A program made the translations under genes and the position numbers. 64,000 nucleotides of DNA from contig JAXMBH010000003.1 in NCBI GenBank assembly GCA_046349975.1, positions 248,001-312,000 on the forward strand. The letters run 5' to 3'. Below the pieces are notes generated by a model. The model had not been told where the DNA came from. It made no database searches and saw nothing but the letters and a program-made list of their open reading frames with translations. The DNA is from JABDGM01 sp046349975. GTDB lineage: Bacteria > Planctomycetota > Planctomycetia > Pirellulales > Lacipirellulaceae. The first letter of the stretch is position 1. Each line of letters starts with the position of its first letter. Below are positions 44,533-54,529 of this stretch, piece after piece.

Positions 44533-46488
44533 TCACTTGGAATTGGTGAGCGCTTTGGCGCGCTCCGCGAGTTTACCATCGGGTGCCACTTTGAGCACCT
44601 TCTCGGCCGCCGACTTCGCCGCAGCGGGATGCTTGTCCTTGATCTTCTCACCGATAAAGATCGCCGTTTCTACGGCCCGCTCGCGAATGCCCGCCTCATC
44701 CATCATGGCGCTCGCCAGCTTGATCGATTCGGCCGACGGGCACCGCTTCAGCGCATCCAAAGCGAGTTCTCGTTCCTCATCACGCTGGGCGACGGCCAGG
44801 CCTTCCCGAACCAACGCCAACCGCTCCGCATCCGGCAGCTTTTGCTGCCGAGCGATGCGAAAATACCCGCGAAGAGAACGAACACGATACTTTTCCGGCG
44901 CCGAGCTCTTCGCGATCTCCAGCAGCACCGGCGCGGCATCCGGCGTCATCCATTCGCCAAGCACTTGCGTGCCGACATCCTGCAACTCCACGTCGCCGCT
45001 CTTCACGGCTACGGCGATCGCTCCAAGCGCCTTGGGCCCGCCCATCGCGCCAAGAATCCGTACCAGGCTGGCTTTCACGGGCTTCGGCGCCTTGGGAATG
45101 GCCGCCGCCAGCGTTGCCGCGGTCGCCTCGCGATCCGGCATGCGAATCGCCGCCGCCTGCAGCGCACGCTCGGCACGATCAATATCCGCGGCGCTCTGTG
45201 CACTTGTTGCCGCGGTGATGAGAATGGTCAAGTCCTTCGGCCCTGCCGTCGCCCCCAGCGCAACCAGTGCGGCATTCCGCGTGGCTTCGTCCGAACTTCT
45301 CAAGGCTGCCACCAAGTCGGCCACGGCATCAATCCGCCGCTGACCGACGAGCTCGATCAGCACCAACTGCGGCTTGCCCTTGGCATCGTGCAACCGCTGC
45401 GCCAACTCCGCGTTCACCTTCTGGCCCGCCAGCCTGACGAGTGCCGCCTTCGCCGCCTGCGATAGCTCCGCTTCATCACTAGCCGCGATCTCGAGCAGCG
45501 TTGGCACGGTCGATTCATCGCCCTTGCGGCCCAGCACTTCAATCGCCGCTAATCGGATTCGCTGATCGCCCTTCTCCGCCGCCGTCAGCACCGCCGCCGG
45601 CAACTTCGAATCTTCCCGATCGCCGATTGCAGCGAGAATCAGCGCCGCTCGTTCCGGCTTGGCATCGGCCAGACGGGCCGAAAGCGCTTCCGCCACTTCT
45701 TGCCCGCTCAACTGACGCGAAACCATCAGCCCGAGCGCGAACCGCTTGTTGTCCGATGACTTCAACTGCTCGACTAATAAGGGCACACCTTGCGCACCGC
45801 GGGCAATGATCGCTCCACGCGTCGCTTCCAGCATTCGCTGCTGCGGCACATCCGCACTGCGAATCAAATCGTAGATGGCGACCGCTTGATCGTATTTCTT
45901 ATCCGCCAGATATCGTTCGGCGATTAGAATCCCGCCTTCCGCGATTGCCGAACGCACTGCCGGCGACGCGCCGTTATACGCTTGATGCAGTGCGCTGATC
46001 GCCTCATCGCCACCAATCCTGCCGAGCGCCACGGCCGAAGCTGACGCCACGGCGTCATCCGAATCGCTCAACCGATCTGCCAGAACTTCAATCGCCCCGG
46101 GCGACCGCCGCACGCCAATCGAATTGAGGGCTCCGACAAGCAACCGGCCCTTCAACGTCTTGGCCGCTTCGACCAGCGCGCCATCGGCCGCAGGATCTGG
46201 AATCGCCTCGAGTGCGATCCGGGCCCAGGACGACAACTGCTCATCTGGCAATAGCTTCGCAAGCTCGGGCACCGCTTCCTTGCTGCCATAGATCGCTAGT
46301 TGCTTGCAGGCAATCGCTTTTTCCTCCGGCGACCCGCTCTTAAGCGTTTGCAGCAATTCTTTCTCGGTGGCCTTCGGAAGCCCTACCGCTATGCACAGCG
46401 GCGCGCTGCCGCTAACGGCCGCCAACAAAGTCAACAACGCCACACAACCGCGAGACGCAAAACGCTTTGTCATATTAGTTGTGCTCAT
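44533..46488 (-). CDS. Exported HEAT-repeat protein
   Basis: 651-residue protein with a signal-like N-terminus (GCVALLTLLAAVSGSAPLC) and then almost entirely HEAT/PBS-lyase-like helical repeats, for example EAVPELAKLLPDEQLSSWAR, GAIEVLADRLSDSDDAVASA, STVPTLLEIAASDEAELSQA and DAVADLVAALRSSDEATRNA. Such solenoids bind proteins. Planctomycetes often encode HEAT-repeat proteins beside secreted oxidoreductases of the Gfo/Idh/MocA type, as here (46614). Function unknown. Confidence 0.87.
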   Translation of the reverse strand: MSTTNMTKRFASRGCVALLTLLAAVSGSAPLCIAVGLPKATEKELLQTLKSGSPEEKAIACKQLAIYGSKEAVPELAKLLPDEQLSSWARIALEAIPDPAADGALVEAAKTLKGRLLVGALNSIGVRRSPGAIEVLADRLSDSDDAVASASAVALGRIGGDEAISALHQAYNGASPAVRSAIAEGGILIAERYLADKKYDQAVAIYDLIRSADVPQQRMLEATRGAIIARGAQGVPLLVEQLKSSDNKRFALGLMVSRQLSGQEVAEALSARLADAKPERAALILAAIGDREDSKLPAAVLTAAEKGDQRIRLAAIEVLGRKGDESTVPTLLEIAASDEAELSQAAKAALVRLAGQKVNAELAQRLHDAKGKPQLVLIELVGQRRIDAVADLVAALRSSDEATRNAALVALGATAGPKDLTILITAATSAQSAADIDRAERALQAAAIRMPDREATAATLAAAIPKAPKPVKASLVRILGAMGGPKALGAIAVAVKSGDVELQDVGTQVLGEWMTPDAAPVLLEIAKSSAPEKYRVRSLRGYFRIARQQKLPDAERLALVREGLAVAQRDEERELALDALKRCPSAESIKLASAMMDEAGIRERAVETAIFIGEKIKDKHPAAAKSAAEKVLKVAPDGKLAERAKALTNSK

Positions 46489-46613
46489 TCCGATTGGCAG
46501 ATACTCGTGTTCCTGGCGATTTACCTAATGCACGCCAGCAATCGGCCTTCAGCCAGTCGTCCTAGATTGATTTGGATGTAAGAATTCCACCTACGCACGC
46601 CGGATCGACCGCA

Positions 46614-47909
46614 CTAAATCCGCCACGGTTCCCGCAGCGCTTCCGACCGCAGCCGATTTGCTTCCGCATCTTCCACAAACTCGTGCTTCTTGAGGTCATA
46701 GTTTAGTTTGCGATCGAGCGCGAGGGCGATGTTCGCCGCATGGCATGCGATATGAGAAAAGCAAGCCGCATCGGCATTCGCCTTCGGCTGGCTCCGCGTC
46801 TTCACGCAATCGAGGAAGTCGCGAACGTGAAACGTCGCCGGGTAGCCGTCGATTTCCGCCACATTGCGGCCCGCAATCAACTCCGGCGAGCTGAGCACCA
46901 GCTTGCCGCTGTCGCCCGCTTCCACCCAACCCGTTTCGCCTTCAAACCGCACCGGGCACGAACCGAGCGGCAACCAACCGTTCTCGCGCAAGATGAGCTT
47001 TACCCCATTCTCATAGCGAGTGACGATCTGCCCATCTTGCGGCGGATTGTATTCAACCGGCGCTGTGCCATCGGCGCCGCACGCCCACTGGCAGAGGTCA
47101 ACGCAATGCGATCCCCACTCCAACACGCCGCCGCCGACCAAGCCGCCGCCCTTTTCGAAGTTGAAGCCATCTAGCAGCTTCGCGTTGTACGGCCGCCACG
47201 CCGCGGGACCAAGGTACATGTCCCAATCGACGATTTCCTTATCCGGTGCTGGTTCCGCCGGCAGCCAACCGCTCATCAGTGCCGTCATACCGGCCGGATG
47301 AGCGTACACCGTGTGCAGCTTGCCGAGCTTACCGGTGCGTGCCAGTTCGCAGGCGAACGCGAAATGCGGCAGGTTGCGCCGCTGCGTGCCCGCCTGGAAC
47401 ACAACGCCTGTACGCCGCATCGTCTCCGCGAGCGCCAGGCTCTGGGCAATGTTCTTCGTGCACGGCTTCTCGCAATAAATATCCTTGCCCGCCCGCGCCG
47501 CATTCATCGCCGCCGTGGCGTGCCAGTTGGGGCCCGTCGCGATGAGCACGGCATCAATATCTTCCCGCGCGAGCAGATCCCGGAAGTCACGATACTGTTG
47601 GCAGTCCTTGTTGCCGTACTTCTGATCCGCAATCTTCTTCACCGCCTCGCGACGGGCAGCCTTCACATCGCAAACGGCGACGAACTGCACGTCCTTCTGC
47701 TCGAGAAAGCACCCCAGGTCGTACGTGCCCCGATTGCCAATGCCGATGCCGCCGAGCGTGATTCGCTCACTGGGCGCGACATTGCCATCTCGCCCCAATG
47801 CCGAACTAGGAATCGGCATCGCCCCAAATGCCGAGGCAGCCAAACCGGCCCCCACTGAGGTTTGCAGAAACCGCCGTCGCGACAAACGATCGACCCGCCT
47901 GCTGACCAT
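46614..47909 (-). CDS. Tat-exported Gfo/Idh/MocA family oxidoreductase
   Basis: Start ATG 47909 with AAGGTGG upstream; a GTG nine bases earlier is possible. The N-terminus VSRRVDRLSRRRFLQTSVGA is a twin-arginine signal, so the protein is folded and exported with bound NAD(P). Then GGIGIGNRGTYDLGC (Rossmann), ATGPNWHATAAMNAARAGK, the catalytic YCEKPCTKNIAQ and a GGGVLEWGSHCVDLCQWACG block. Members of this exported group in planctomycetes are thought to oxidise sugars or glycosides in the periplasm. It differs clearly from the cytoplasmic paralogue at 40726. Confidence 0.9.
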   Translation of the reverse strand: MVSRRVDRLSRRRFLQTSVGAGLAASAFGAMPIPSSALGRDGNVAPSERITLGGIGIGNRGTYDLGCFLEQKDVQFVAVCDVKAARREAVKKIADQKYGNKDCQQYRDFRDLLAREDIDAVLIATGPNWHATAAMNAARAGKDIYCEKPCTKNIAQSLALAETMRRTGVVFQAGTQRRNLPHFAFACELARTGKLGKLHTVYAHPAGMTALMSGWLPAEPAPDKEIVDWDMYLGPAAWRPYNAKLLDGFNFEKGGGLVGGGVLEWGSHCVDLCQWACGADGTAPVEYNPPQDGQIVTRYENGVKLILRENGWLPLGSCPVRFEGETGWVEAGDSGKLVLSSPELIAGRNVAEIDGYPATFHVRDFLDCVKTRSQPKANADAACFSHIACHAANIALALDRKLNYDLKKHEFVEDAEANRLRSEALREPWRI

Positions 47910-48158
47910 GCGACCCACCTTTCACTTCAAGAAGAAAGGGAGAGAGATGCGCTTTCGCGCCCGCCATAAACCCCTTATATCTCAGGGACTTAGCGCCTGC
48001 AAGTAGCCGCTGCGCAGCGCGCGTGCGGGCCATGTGCATTGGCGAGTAATGCCTCAATACCATCCTGCGAATGCCGCACTGGGATTGTTCGCGGCCACAA
48101 TGCACAGCCACGAATGCGCTGCGGCGTCACACCGCCAGCGTGCGAACTGCGAAGCCGC

Positions 48159-48974
48159 CTACTTCGCCTTCAATTGTTCGCGCAACCACGCTGGCCGGTT
48201 CGTCGTAATAGCCCAAGCGCCCAAATCGGCATAGAACTTTGCGACCTTCGGGTCGTCGATTGTCCACACGCTGAATTCCTTCACGCCCAGCTCGTTGAGC
48301 CGCTTGATGAAATCGGCATTCACGTAGTCTGTGACACCTTCGGCGTTGAGGCCATCCGCGTGAATGCGTTTGATCGTGGCCGCGACCTGCTCGGCCGTCA
48401 GCGGCTTCTTGCCATCTTTACCTTCTTTGAATCCACACAGCCACAAAGCCTTGATGTGCGGCAGCCGCTTCTTCGCCGCGGCAATCGCATCGGCATTGAA
48501 GCTGATAATCACAATCTGATCCGGCGACACCGACGACTTCTCAATCAACTTGGCAATCGGCTCGACGACCTCGGGCCCACTCTTGAGTTCGACAAAGAAC
48601 TTCTTGCCCACTGGCACCACTGCCAGGCATTCTTCGAACGTCGGAATCCTCTCGCCATGCCACTTCGGATCCTTCCAACTGCCGATATCGAGCTTCCGCA
48701 GCTCTTCGAACGAATCCTTGGTGATGGAAAGCTTCTTGCCGGCGACGCGCTTCGTATCGCCATCGTGCAGGCACAGTACATGGCCATCGGCGCCGAGATA
48801 GTAATCGCCCTCGAAGCCATCGGCCCCTTGCTCGACCGCGAGCTTATAAGACGCCAGAGTATTTTCCGGCGCATCGTACGAAGCGCCGCGATGGCCAATG
48901 AAGAGCTGCCCGAAAGCTGCCGAGCTCAAAACACTCATGACAAAGACTAACGCTGTACTGCGACAAACCAACAT
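48159..48974 (-). CDS. Glycerophosphodiester phosphodiesterase (GlpQ/UgpQ type), exported
   Basis: Start at 48974 gives a signal peptide ending AAFGQ; earlier in-frame starts would run into the neighbouring gene. The GDPD TIM barrel is clear: FIGHRGASYDAPENT (His28, Arg29, Glu36), GFEGDYYLGADGHVLCLHD with the metal-binding Glu and Asp and the catalytic His, and FVELKSG and VIISFNADAI strands. It hydrolyses glycerophosphodiesters to glycerol-3-phosphate and an alcohol outside the cytoplasm. GlpT (59119) and GlpD (54530) elsewhere in the window would take up and oxidise the product. Confidence 0.9.
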   Translation of the reverse strand: MLVCRSTALVFVMSVLSSAAFGQLFIGHRGASYDAPENTLASYKLAVEQGADGFEGDYYLGADGHVLCLHDGDTKRVAGKKLSITKDSFEELRKLDIGSWKDPKWHGERIPTFEECLAVVPVGKKFFVELKSGPEVVEPIAKLIEKSSVSPDQIVIISFNADAIAAAKKRLPHIKALWLCGFKEGKDGKKPLTAEQVAATIKRIHADGLNAEGVTDYVNADFIKRLNELGVKEFSVWTIDDPKVAKFYADLGAWAITTNRPAWLREQLKAK

Positions 48975-48996
48975 CCTATCTGACCGAACCTTTCCG

Positions 48997-51018
48997 CTAC
49001 CGTGAGCACCAAGCCTGCCCCACCACAGTTGCACACTTGCGCTGTGACTTACGCGACCACGCGGCCACAGCCAGATACAAGCAACCAAACACTAGCGCGC
49101 TACTCGTTGGTTCGGGCACTTGCCCCGTCGACAGCCCCGCGCCCAACGCCCGGCTATTGCCAAACCGAGCGCGCCAGTACGCTTGATCGCGCAAGTTGAT
49201 AATCCCGTCACCAGAGCCGTCGGCAGTCAGGTCGGTCGTCGAATTCAGCGTATTCCGCCAAATAACATAATCCGCCGCGTCGACCGCGCCGTTCTTGTTA
49301 TAATCGCCCGCCACTCCCGGCAACTCGCTAATCGTAAACTCATACGAATAATCCGGGCCGGTTCGATACAGATCATGCAGCGTGGAATAGGTGCGGATGC
49401 GAACCGTCTTACCATCGTTCAGAAACTCGACGAGCCGGATCCACCCATCGCCGCCGAGCGTCTCAAACTGGGTGTCCAGAAACATCTGGTGCACCGTGTC
49501 ACCGGCGTTGTTCGCACTGTGCAGTACCCCAGCGCCATCGCCGCCGAAATGGCCATTGAAAGTCATTTCGAAATTGGGGTTTGTTTTGACCAATCCATTC
49601 CAGAGTTCTTCACCAGAATAGTCAGCGGCCACATTCGTCGACGTACTACGCGTGTTGTTTCCCTGCAAATAATTATGCGTGAGCAGCACCGCCGTATGGT
49701 CGGCGTATTGCGGTAATGCGGCAATTTGATTCGCCCATGCAACTGTGGCCGGCCGCGGCTCCCATTCCAGTGAGAACACCAACATCTTCCGGCCGTCAGG
49801 CGCCGTGAAAGTATAGTAAGCGTTTTGAATCTCGCCATTCACCATTTCGCCAGCCAGAATGCCTCCTTGGGCCGGATCTACGAGCGGGTTGTCGCTCGGC
49901 TTGAAGTAATTATTGATCATCGTGTCACGATTGTCGGCATTAGTAAAACCGAAATCGTGATTACCAGCGGCCATCACGTAGGGAACAAAACCGTTAAGAA
50001 TGGAGAACGCCGTCTTGGCGTTCGCCCATTGTTGCGCGCCCGTCTGGTCTCCAGAAGTCGGATTGTTGGTATCGTTGTTGTTGACAATGTCCCCACCTTG
50101 AATCACCAGCTTGATCTTGTAGTCGTCGCGATGGTCTCGAATCCAGGTTGTCTGCTCAGTGAGAATGTGAAAATCAACCGACGACTTTACATAGTTCTGC
50201 GTATCTGGCAGATAAACCAGCGACCAGGCAGCGTCGGGCGACGGGGCGAACGGAATCTGCGGGACGGTATCGACTGTCCCAGGCGATCCGTGGTTCTCAC
50301 CATCGGCATTACGAAAAGTTGCGCCGTATACCCCGCGCATTGCCGGCTTCCAATTGGTGCCAATATTGTTGTCGCTGGAATTAAGCCCTTGCGGACTCAG
50401 AACAATACTCTGCCCGTTCGAACCGTCGACGCGTGGCCAACCATTCGCCGCGTCGAAATTCACGGAATCGACAAAGATGCCCGTAGTGTTGCGAATGGTC
50501 GCCGTTTCGTTCGTTGGGGATGGATTATTGGCCAGGATGGGGAATCCCCCCACCTGAATGCGATTGATGCCGGTCCCCCATTCTTTGTCAAAAGAAATCG
50601 TGTCACCAGTTATAACGAGCGTTTGATTGGCGCCGATTACGGTTCCCGACGGGAAAGAGGTGGACCAATTTCCGTCTTGCGAGTCACCGAACTGCCACCC
50701 GCTGACATCGACCGCAGACGTGCCTGTGTTGTAAAGCTCTACCCACTCGCGAGACAGGTTCGGAGTGACGGTCGTGTCGAGATCCGTCCCAGCCGGGTTG
50801 TACATGATCTCACTGATGATCACCTCGGCAAAGACTGCGGAGGAGCTTAACCAAGTGACTAAACACGCGGCAATAAAGACGCAAATGTTCCATCGCTGAA
50901 TCCGCGATTGAATCCGCCGCATGCGTGCATAGGTGCGGACCCTGCCGACCTCAGGAGCAATCCCAGATCTGCTCGGGCTGGCTGCAACCAAACCATGACT
51001 CGTCGTACACCTAGTCAT
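48997..51018 (-). CDS. Secreted metallophosphoesterase with lamin-tail, dockerin and PEP-CTERM
   Basis: Domains in order: signal region (WNICVFIAACLVTWLSSSAVFA, but with about 40 residues before it if the start is 51018; the ATG at 50922 gives a more normal signal), a lamin-tail domain (VIISEIMYNPAGTD... REWVELYNTGTSAVDVSGW), a calcineurin-like phosphoesterase domain (VYLPDTQNYV, VIQGGDIVNNND, VMAAGNHDFG, VLLTHNYLQG, FNGHFGGDG), a dockerin-like pair (GDYNKNGAVDAADYVIWRN and GDGIINLRDQAYWRARFG) and VPEPTSSALVFGCLYLAV, the PEP-CTERM. Its start overlaps the stop of the lipoprotein at 51015 (ATGA). Substrate unknown; extracellular phosphoester cleavage inferred. Confidence 0.85.
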   Translation of the reverse strand: MTRCTTSHGLVAASPSRSGIAPEVGRVRTYARMRRIQSRIQRWNICVFIAACLVTWLSSSAVFAEVIISEIMYNPAGTDLDTTVTPNLSREWVELYNTGTSAVDVSGWQFGDSQDGNWSTSFPSGTVIGANQTLVITGDTISFDKEWGTGINRIQVGGFPILANNPSPTNETATIRNTTGIFVDSVNFDAANGWPRVDGSNGQSIVLSPQGLNSSDNNIGTNWKPAMRGVYGATFRNADGENHGSPGTVDTVPQIPFAPSPDAAWSLVYLPDTQNYVKSSVDFHILTEQTTWIRDHRDDYKIKLVIQGGDIVNNNDTNNPTSGDQTGAQQWANAKTAFSILNGFVPYVMAAGNHDFGFTNADNRDTMINNYFKPSDNPLVDPAQGGILAGEMVNGEIQNAYYTFTAPDGRKMLVFSLEWEPRPATVAWANQIAALPQYADHTAVLLTHNYLQGNNTRSTSTNVAADYSGEELWNGLVKTNPNFEMTFNGHFGGDGAGVLHSANNAGDTVHQMFLDTQFETLGGDGWIRLVEFLNDGKTVRIRTYSTLHDLYRTGPDYSYEFTISELPGVAGDYNKNGAVDAADYVIWRNTLNSTTDLTADGSGDGIINLRDQAYWRARFGNSRALGAGLSTGQVPEPTSSALVFGCLYLAVAAWSRKSQRKCATVVGQAWCSR

Positions 51019-51449
51019 AACTGAAACGGTGGAAGCTCCGTTGCCTGCTCATCGACCTTCGCTGTCAGTTTACTTGTTTGTGGCGACGAATATCGGCCTC
51101 GCAGCCGGTCCTTGGGCTCGAACACACCGCTAACGTTCGCCGGCCGCTTCTCATCCCACACAGCGGACACCTTATAAGTTCCTGCCGGTGCGCCATCCCC
51201 GCGGACGTACGACGTCAACTGAAAGTCGCCATTCGCATCGCTCACACCCGTCGGCACAGGCACTTTCTTGCCGGCCGGCGGCGCGGCGTCAGCATAGAAG
51301 CTTACGCTGACCCCCTCAGCCGGCTTACCGCTGACCAGTATCTTGCCGGTCACTGGATAAACGCGCAGTTCATCCGTCTCCTTGCCACATCCTGTCATCG
51401 CTAGAACAAGGTAAGACGACAACCCCGCAAACGCAAACGAACGTCGCAT
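51015..51449 (-). CDS. Small lipoprotein with regulatory-like beta domain
   Basis: MRRSFAFAGLSSYLVLAMTGC is a lipoprotein signal, followed by a single beta domain (VYPVTGKILVSGKPAEGVSVSF... YVRGDGAPAGTYKVSAVWDE). The start is uncertain: ATG 51449 gives the tidy signal; AAGGAG at 51470-51475 is better spaced for a TTG at 51458, and a GTG exists at 51467. It follows the DUF1559 gene at 51501, repeating the DUF1559-lipoprotein order seen at 5.6-15.2 kb. Confidence 0.8.
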   Translation of the reverse strand: MRRSFAFAGLSSYLVLAMTGCGKETDELRVYPVTGKILVSGKPAEGVSVSFYADAAPPAGKKVPVPTGVSDANGDFQLTSYVRGDGAPAGTYKVSAVWDEKRPANVSGVFEPKDRLRGRYSSPQTSKLTAKVDEQATELPPFQL

Positions 51450-51500
51450 GCTGGTCAAGACTTCCACACTCCTTCATGCCGCGGGCAAACGGCAACCACA

Positions 51501-52559
51501 TCACTGTTCAGAATTGACGATGTCGTTGGCATCTCGCGTGAAGAGCGACACGAAAACTTCCGGCTCGATCGAGTCGGCCACGAATTTCACCGCGCCATCA
51601 CCCATTACGAAGTAAGCGCCTCCTTTGTGGAAGCTGTAAATCTCTTCGTTATTCGTGCAGTTCATCAATCCTGTGGGGCATTCATTCTTGTCGCCATGCA
51701 CATGGTAGTAGTTCTCAAAATCAGCCCACGAACCTCCACCCTGAATTTCGGCGTCGCCGCCGCGAGCAGTCACGACCAAGGCGCCACGGACATACTTGAG
51801 TGGAGCACCACCCGTCTCAAACCACATAAAAGTTTGCGATGTGCCGTCCGAGCATTCGCTTAGCTTGGCAAAATCAGTGACCGAATTCGTTGTATCGACG
51901 TAGTTGTAGAGCATGCTCCGATAATGCTTCTTCTTGTCATCTGCCGCACTTGTATCTGGCGGCCAAGGGTTGAATCTTGGCTTGACTTGATTCGCCTTAA
52001 TCAACAAATCGAGTGCGGTTCCAGTCCCCCGATTGATTTCGTCACATACCCGGTAGTCCACGGCGCCGTCGTTCCTCGAAGCAACGCCAGCGGAGGTCGT
52101 CGAGGATCGGTCGTCTGGGGCAGAAGGGCACCGAAATACCGGAACTCGGGTGTTGCTGAGCCGCAGATTGTCGATTGCAGCGCTCGGCTGCGAATCATCC
52201 CAAGGCTTCTTCATATTCCACTGACTCGCCACCGCGGTTTCCTCCATATACGACAGGAGGAATTGAATCGTGGAATGCTTGACCTGGACCGGCCGGCCAC
52301 TGCCACTAGAGTCGAGCACTTGGTACTTGGCCGGCGGCAGTTTCTTCTGCGCCGACTCATAATTGAGTGTCCCCAACCCCAATTGCTTCATATTGCTTTG
52401 GCACTGGGCGCGCCGAGCCGCTTCGCGGGCTGCCTGAATCGCCGGCAACAACAGCGCCACCAAAATCCCGATAATCGCGATGACGACGAGCAATTCGACC
52501 AGCGTAAAGCCAACCGGTCTGCCCTTTGCCCCGGTCGTCCGCAGGCGTTGACTGATCAT
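51501..52559 (-). CDS. DUF1559 pilin-like protein
   Basis: MISQRLRTTGAKGRPVG precedes FTLVELLVVIAII and AIQAAREAARRAQC; TTGGAG lies upstream of the ATG. The C-terminal H-X9-DG motif reads HKGGAYFVMGDGAVKFVAD, so the histidine and the DG pair are kept although the middle differs from the other members. Fifth DUF1559 gene in the window. It is preceded on its strand by a PEP-CTERM gene and a hairpin (52598-52668) and followed by a lipoprotein. Confidence 0.88.
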   Translation of the reverse strand: MISQRLRTTGAKGRPVGFTLVELLVVIAIIGILVALLLPAIQAAREAARRAQCQSNMKQLGLGTLNYESAQKKLPPAKYQVLDSSGSGRPVQVKHSTIQFLLSYMEETAVASQWNMKKPWDDSQPSAAIDNLRLSNTRVPVFRCPSAPDDRSSTTSAGVASRNDGAVDYRVCDEINRGTGTALDLLIKANQVKPRFNPWPPDTSAADDKKKHYRSMLYNYVDTTNSVTDFAKLSECSDGTSQTFMWFETGGAPLKYVRGALVVTARGGDAEIQGGGSWADFENYYHVHGDKNECPTGLMNCTNNEEIYSFHKGGAYFVMGDGAVKFVADSIEPEVFVSLFTRDANDIVNSEQ

Positions 52560-52597
52560 TGCTAAAACTCCAATTTTTCGCTTTCAATTAATCCCCC

Positions 52598-52668
52598 TCC
52601 TTCCGAGAGAAGCTTGCAAGGGCTGTGCATTTGCTTGCACTGGCACATGCCGTTGTCTCTCGAAAGGA
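52598..52668 (-). terminator. Intercistronic hairpin between PEP-CTERM and DUF1559 genes
   Basis: Arms TCCTTCCGAGAGA (52598-52610) and TCTCTCGAAAGGA (52656-52668) pair at 12 of 13 positions around a 45-nt loop that has internal complementarity (GCTTGCAAG, TTGCTTGC). The position matches the terminator-like hairpins at 5586 and 11595. No clear T-run follows on the minus strand, so it may stabilise or process mRNA instead of ending transcription. Confidence 0.6.
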
Positions 52669-52682
52669 GAGGGTCTGAGAAC

Positions 52683-54383
52683 TTACTTATCCTTCCGTGA
52701 CGTACGCAGGCAGAGCCCGAGCGCGCCGGCAAGTACTAGCGCGATCGAGGCCGGCTCTGGAACTGCTTGCGGACCAACCGAGCTTCCGCTGGCAGTCTGC
52801 CCATAATGGGCGCGCCAGAAGTTGTAGTCGCCCGCATCGACAGTGCCGGGATTATCGCCTTCATTTGCCAACGGGCCACCGTTCCGCCACAGCACATAAT
52901 CTGCTGCGTCAACAGTTCCGTTGCCGTTGTAATCTCCAGGCAGACCAGTGACTGGGTTGCTGACGGCGCCAGAGAGCACGACCAACTGCGGCCGGAGCGC
53001 TGCCTGATCCGATCCATTGAGGTGAATCTGCCAGCCGTCTGCAGTTTGTGTGGTGAAGATGGCCAAACCATTGTCAACCATGGTCCCGGTCCGAACGGCC
53101 TCGAGATAGCTCGTCACATCGAACCACACTTGGCTGCCATAGATGACGCCGATCTGAGAGTCGAGCATCGGACCAATGTCGCCATCATATTCTTGCAAGC
53201 CTGGCGTCGCACCGAAACCAGAATGGAGGCTGGCCGCCGTCCATGGACGCAGCATAGCGTGGGCCTCCCAGGCGCCCGACGACATCGCGTTCGTGCTCGC
53301 GGTGCCAGTCGAGAGGACCAGCCAGGCCTTCGCCACTTGCACGCCGTTCGGCGATTGATTGGCGCCGGGACCAAACACATTGCCAAACTTGATCAGCGCG
53401 AAGTCGTCGGCCGAATCTGCTTCGCCGTAAATGCCGTTGGCGCCGTTAAACTGCGGACCATCCAAAAACGTTTGAAAACTCGTCAGCGTTGTCGGCGGCG
53501 TGATCGTTGAAGTCGGCGAAACGGTCGGCACGCCGGTCTGGCCGTCATAGGTAATGTCATCAACGCTTGCATCTGCCTGAGCTGTCGGGCCGCCATTGAT
53601 TCCGAAAATGTTGGCACCACTCCGCACCCAAGCCATGTTGCTCGCCGAATAGCCGTTGGCGTCGCCCTGCTGGTACGTACGCCGCGTGATGGCGCCGGTT
53701 GTGTACGTAACTTCGAGTTTTGGACGCTTCTGTACCAGCGGATGAGCTGTCGACAGAACGCCCCAACCGTCGGTCGTCCCCGCTGGGTTACCGGTCTGAA
53801 CAACGAGACCATTGTTTGCTGCGCCGCTCGCCCAACTCTGAACGATCGACGTAATGTCGGCTGATGCGACGTCGCCTTGATTCTGATTGCCATAAGCACT
53901 CAAAGGACGCTGCGTGTAGTTGTCTTCCCACCAAGCGCCGCGGCTACCCAACGTACAACCGCCGCAGTTAAAGCTGCCGAAGTATGTTGTGGTTGGCGTA
54001 AACGGCTGATTCAGCTGCGCGATAGCCCATGGCCCAGCCGACTGGGCATTGCCCGTCGTGCTGGTGTTGACAGTCAAATTCGCGCTCAAGATCGTCGCGT
54101 TCGCCGGAATTTGATTCGGCCCACTGCCGATCAAATTGTCAAACCGCATCAGCAATTGCGCTTCATTCGATGGTGACGTACCCGCGGCATAACCGTCAAG
54201 GAAATATTGGGTTACCGTGTTGCCGTCGTGGTCATTTACACCGCCACGATCGTCGATAAGACGATCGACGGTCCCCGTGTAGCCGCTCATGCCATTCTGA
54301 AACACTTTCGTAACGGCAGTATCGGCCGCAGCCCACCCCGCCGGAACCAACACTGCAATGACTGTGACAATCAATCTTCGCAT
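52683..54383 (-). CDS. Secreted DNRLRE-domain protein with dockerin and PEP-CTERM
   Basis: Signal peptide MRRLIVTVIAVLVPAGWAAA with GAGGTG upstream. Two DNRLRE-type modules follow: TKVFQNGMSGYTGTVDRLI... LLMRFDNLIGSGPNQIPANA... SWASGAANNGLVVQTG, and a second at about 290-470 (FQTFLDGPQFNGANGIYGEA... DDFALIKFGNVFGPGANQSP... MVDNGLAIFTTQ). DNRLRE modules are beta-rich surface domains. Next a dockerin-like pair (GDYNGNGTVDAADYVLWRNG and GTVDAGDYNFWRAHYG) and VPEPASIALVLAGALGLCL with a basic end. Role unknown; exported, possibly calcium-dependent. Confidence 0.87.
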   Translation of the reverse strand: MRRLIVTVIAVLVPAGWAAADTAVTKVFQNGMSGYTGTVDRLIDDRGGVNDHDGNTVTQYFLDGYAAGTSPSNEAQLLMRFDNLIGSGPNQIPANATILSANLTVNTSTTGNAQSAGPWAIAQLNQPFTPTTTYFGSFNCGGCTLGSRGAWWEDNYTQRPLSAYGNQNQGDVASADITSIVQSWASGAANNGLVVQTGNPAGTTDGWGVLSTAHPLVQKRPKLEVTYTTGAITRRTYQQGDANGYSASNMAWVRSGANIFGINGGPTAQADASVDDITYDGQTGVPTVSPTSTITPPTTLTSFQTFLDGPQFNGANGIYGEADSADDFALIKFGNVFGPGANQSPNGVQVAKAWLVLSTGTASTNAMSSGAWEAHAMLRPWTAASLHSGFGATPGLQEYDGDIGPMLDSQIGVIYGSQVWFDVTSYLEAVRTGTMVDNGLAIFTTQTADGWQIHLNGSDQAALRPQLVVLSGAVSNPVTGLPGDYNGNGTVDAADYVLWRNGGPLANEGDNPGTVDAGDYNFWRAHYGQTASGSSVGPQAVPEPASIALVLAGALGLCLRTSRKDK

Positions 54384-54529
54384 GCATGCACCTCATGAGT
54401 TGAAGAAACGGAAAAGTACACGTCGCCATTTATATGGCGCGCGTGTTAAAAATCGAAGAGTTTGCAACGCCGTTGCGGACCCAGCCCAAACCCATCGACT
54501 CTCAGAGCCAACCAACCTCCGCTGACAAA

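Noticed and set aside
43769..45465. Plus-strand frames of 233 and 332 residues
   Set aside because: Antisense to the cupin and HEAT-repeat genes, rich in Arg/His/Gln typical of shadow translation.
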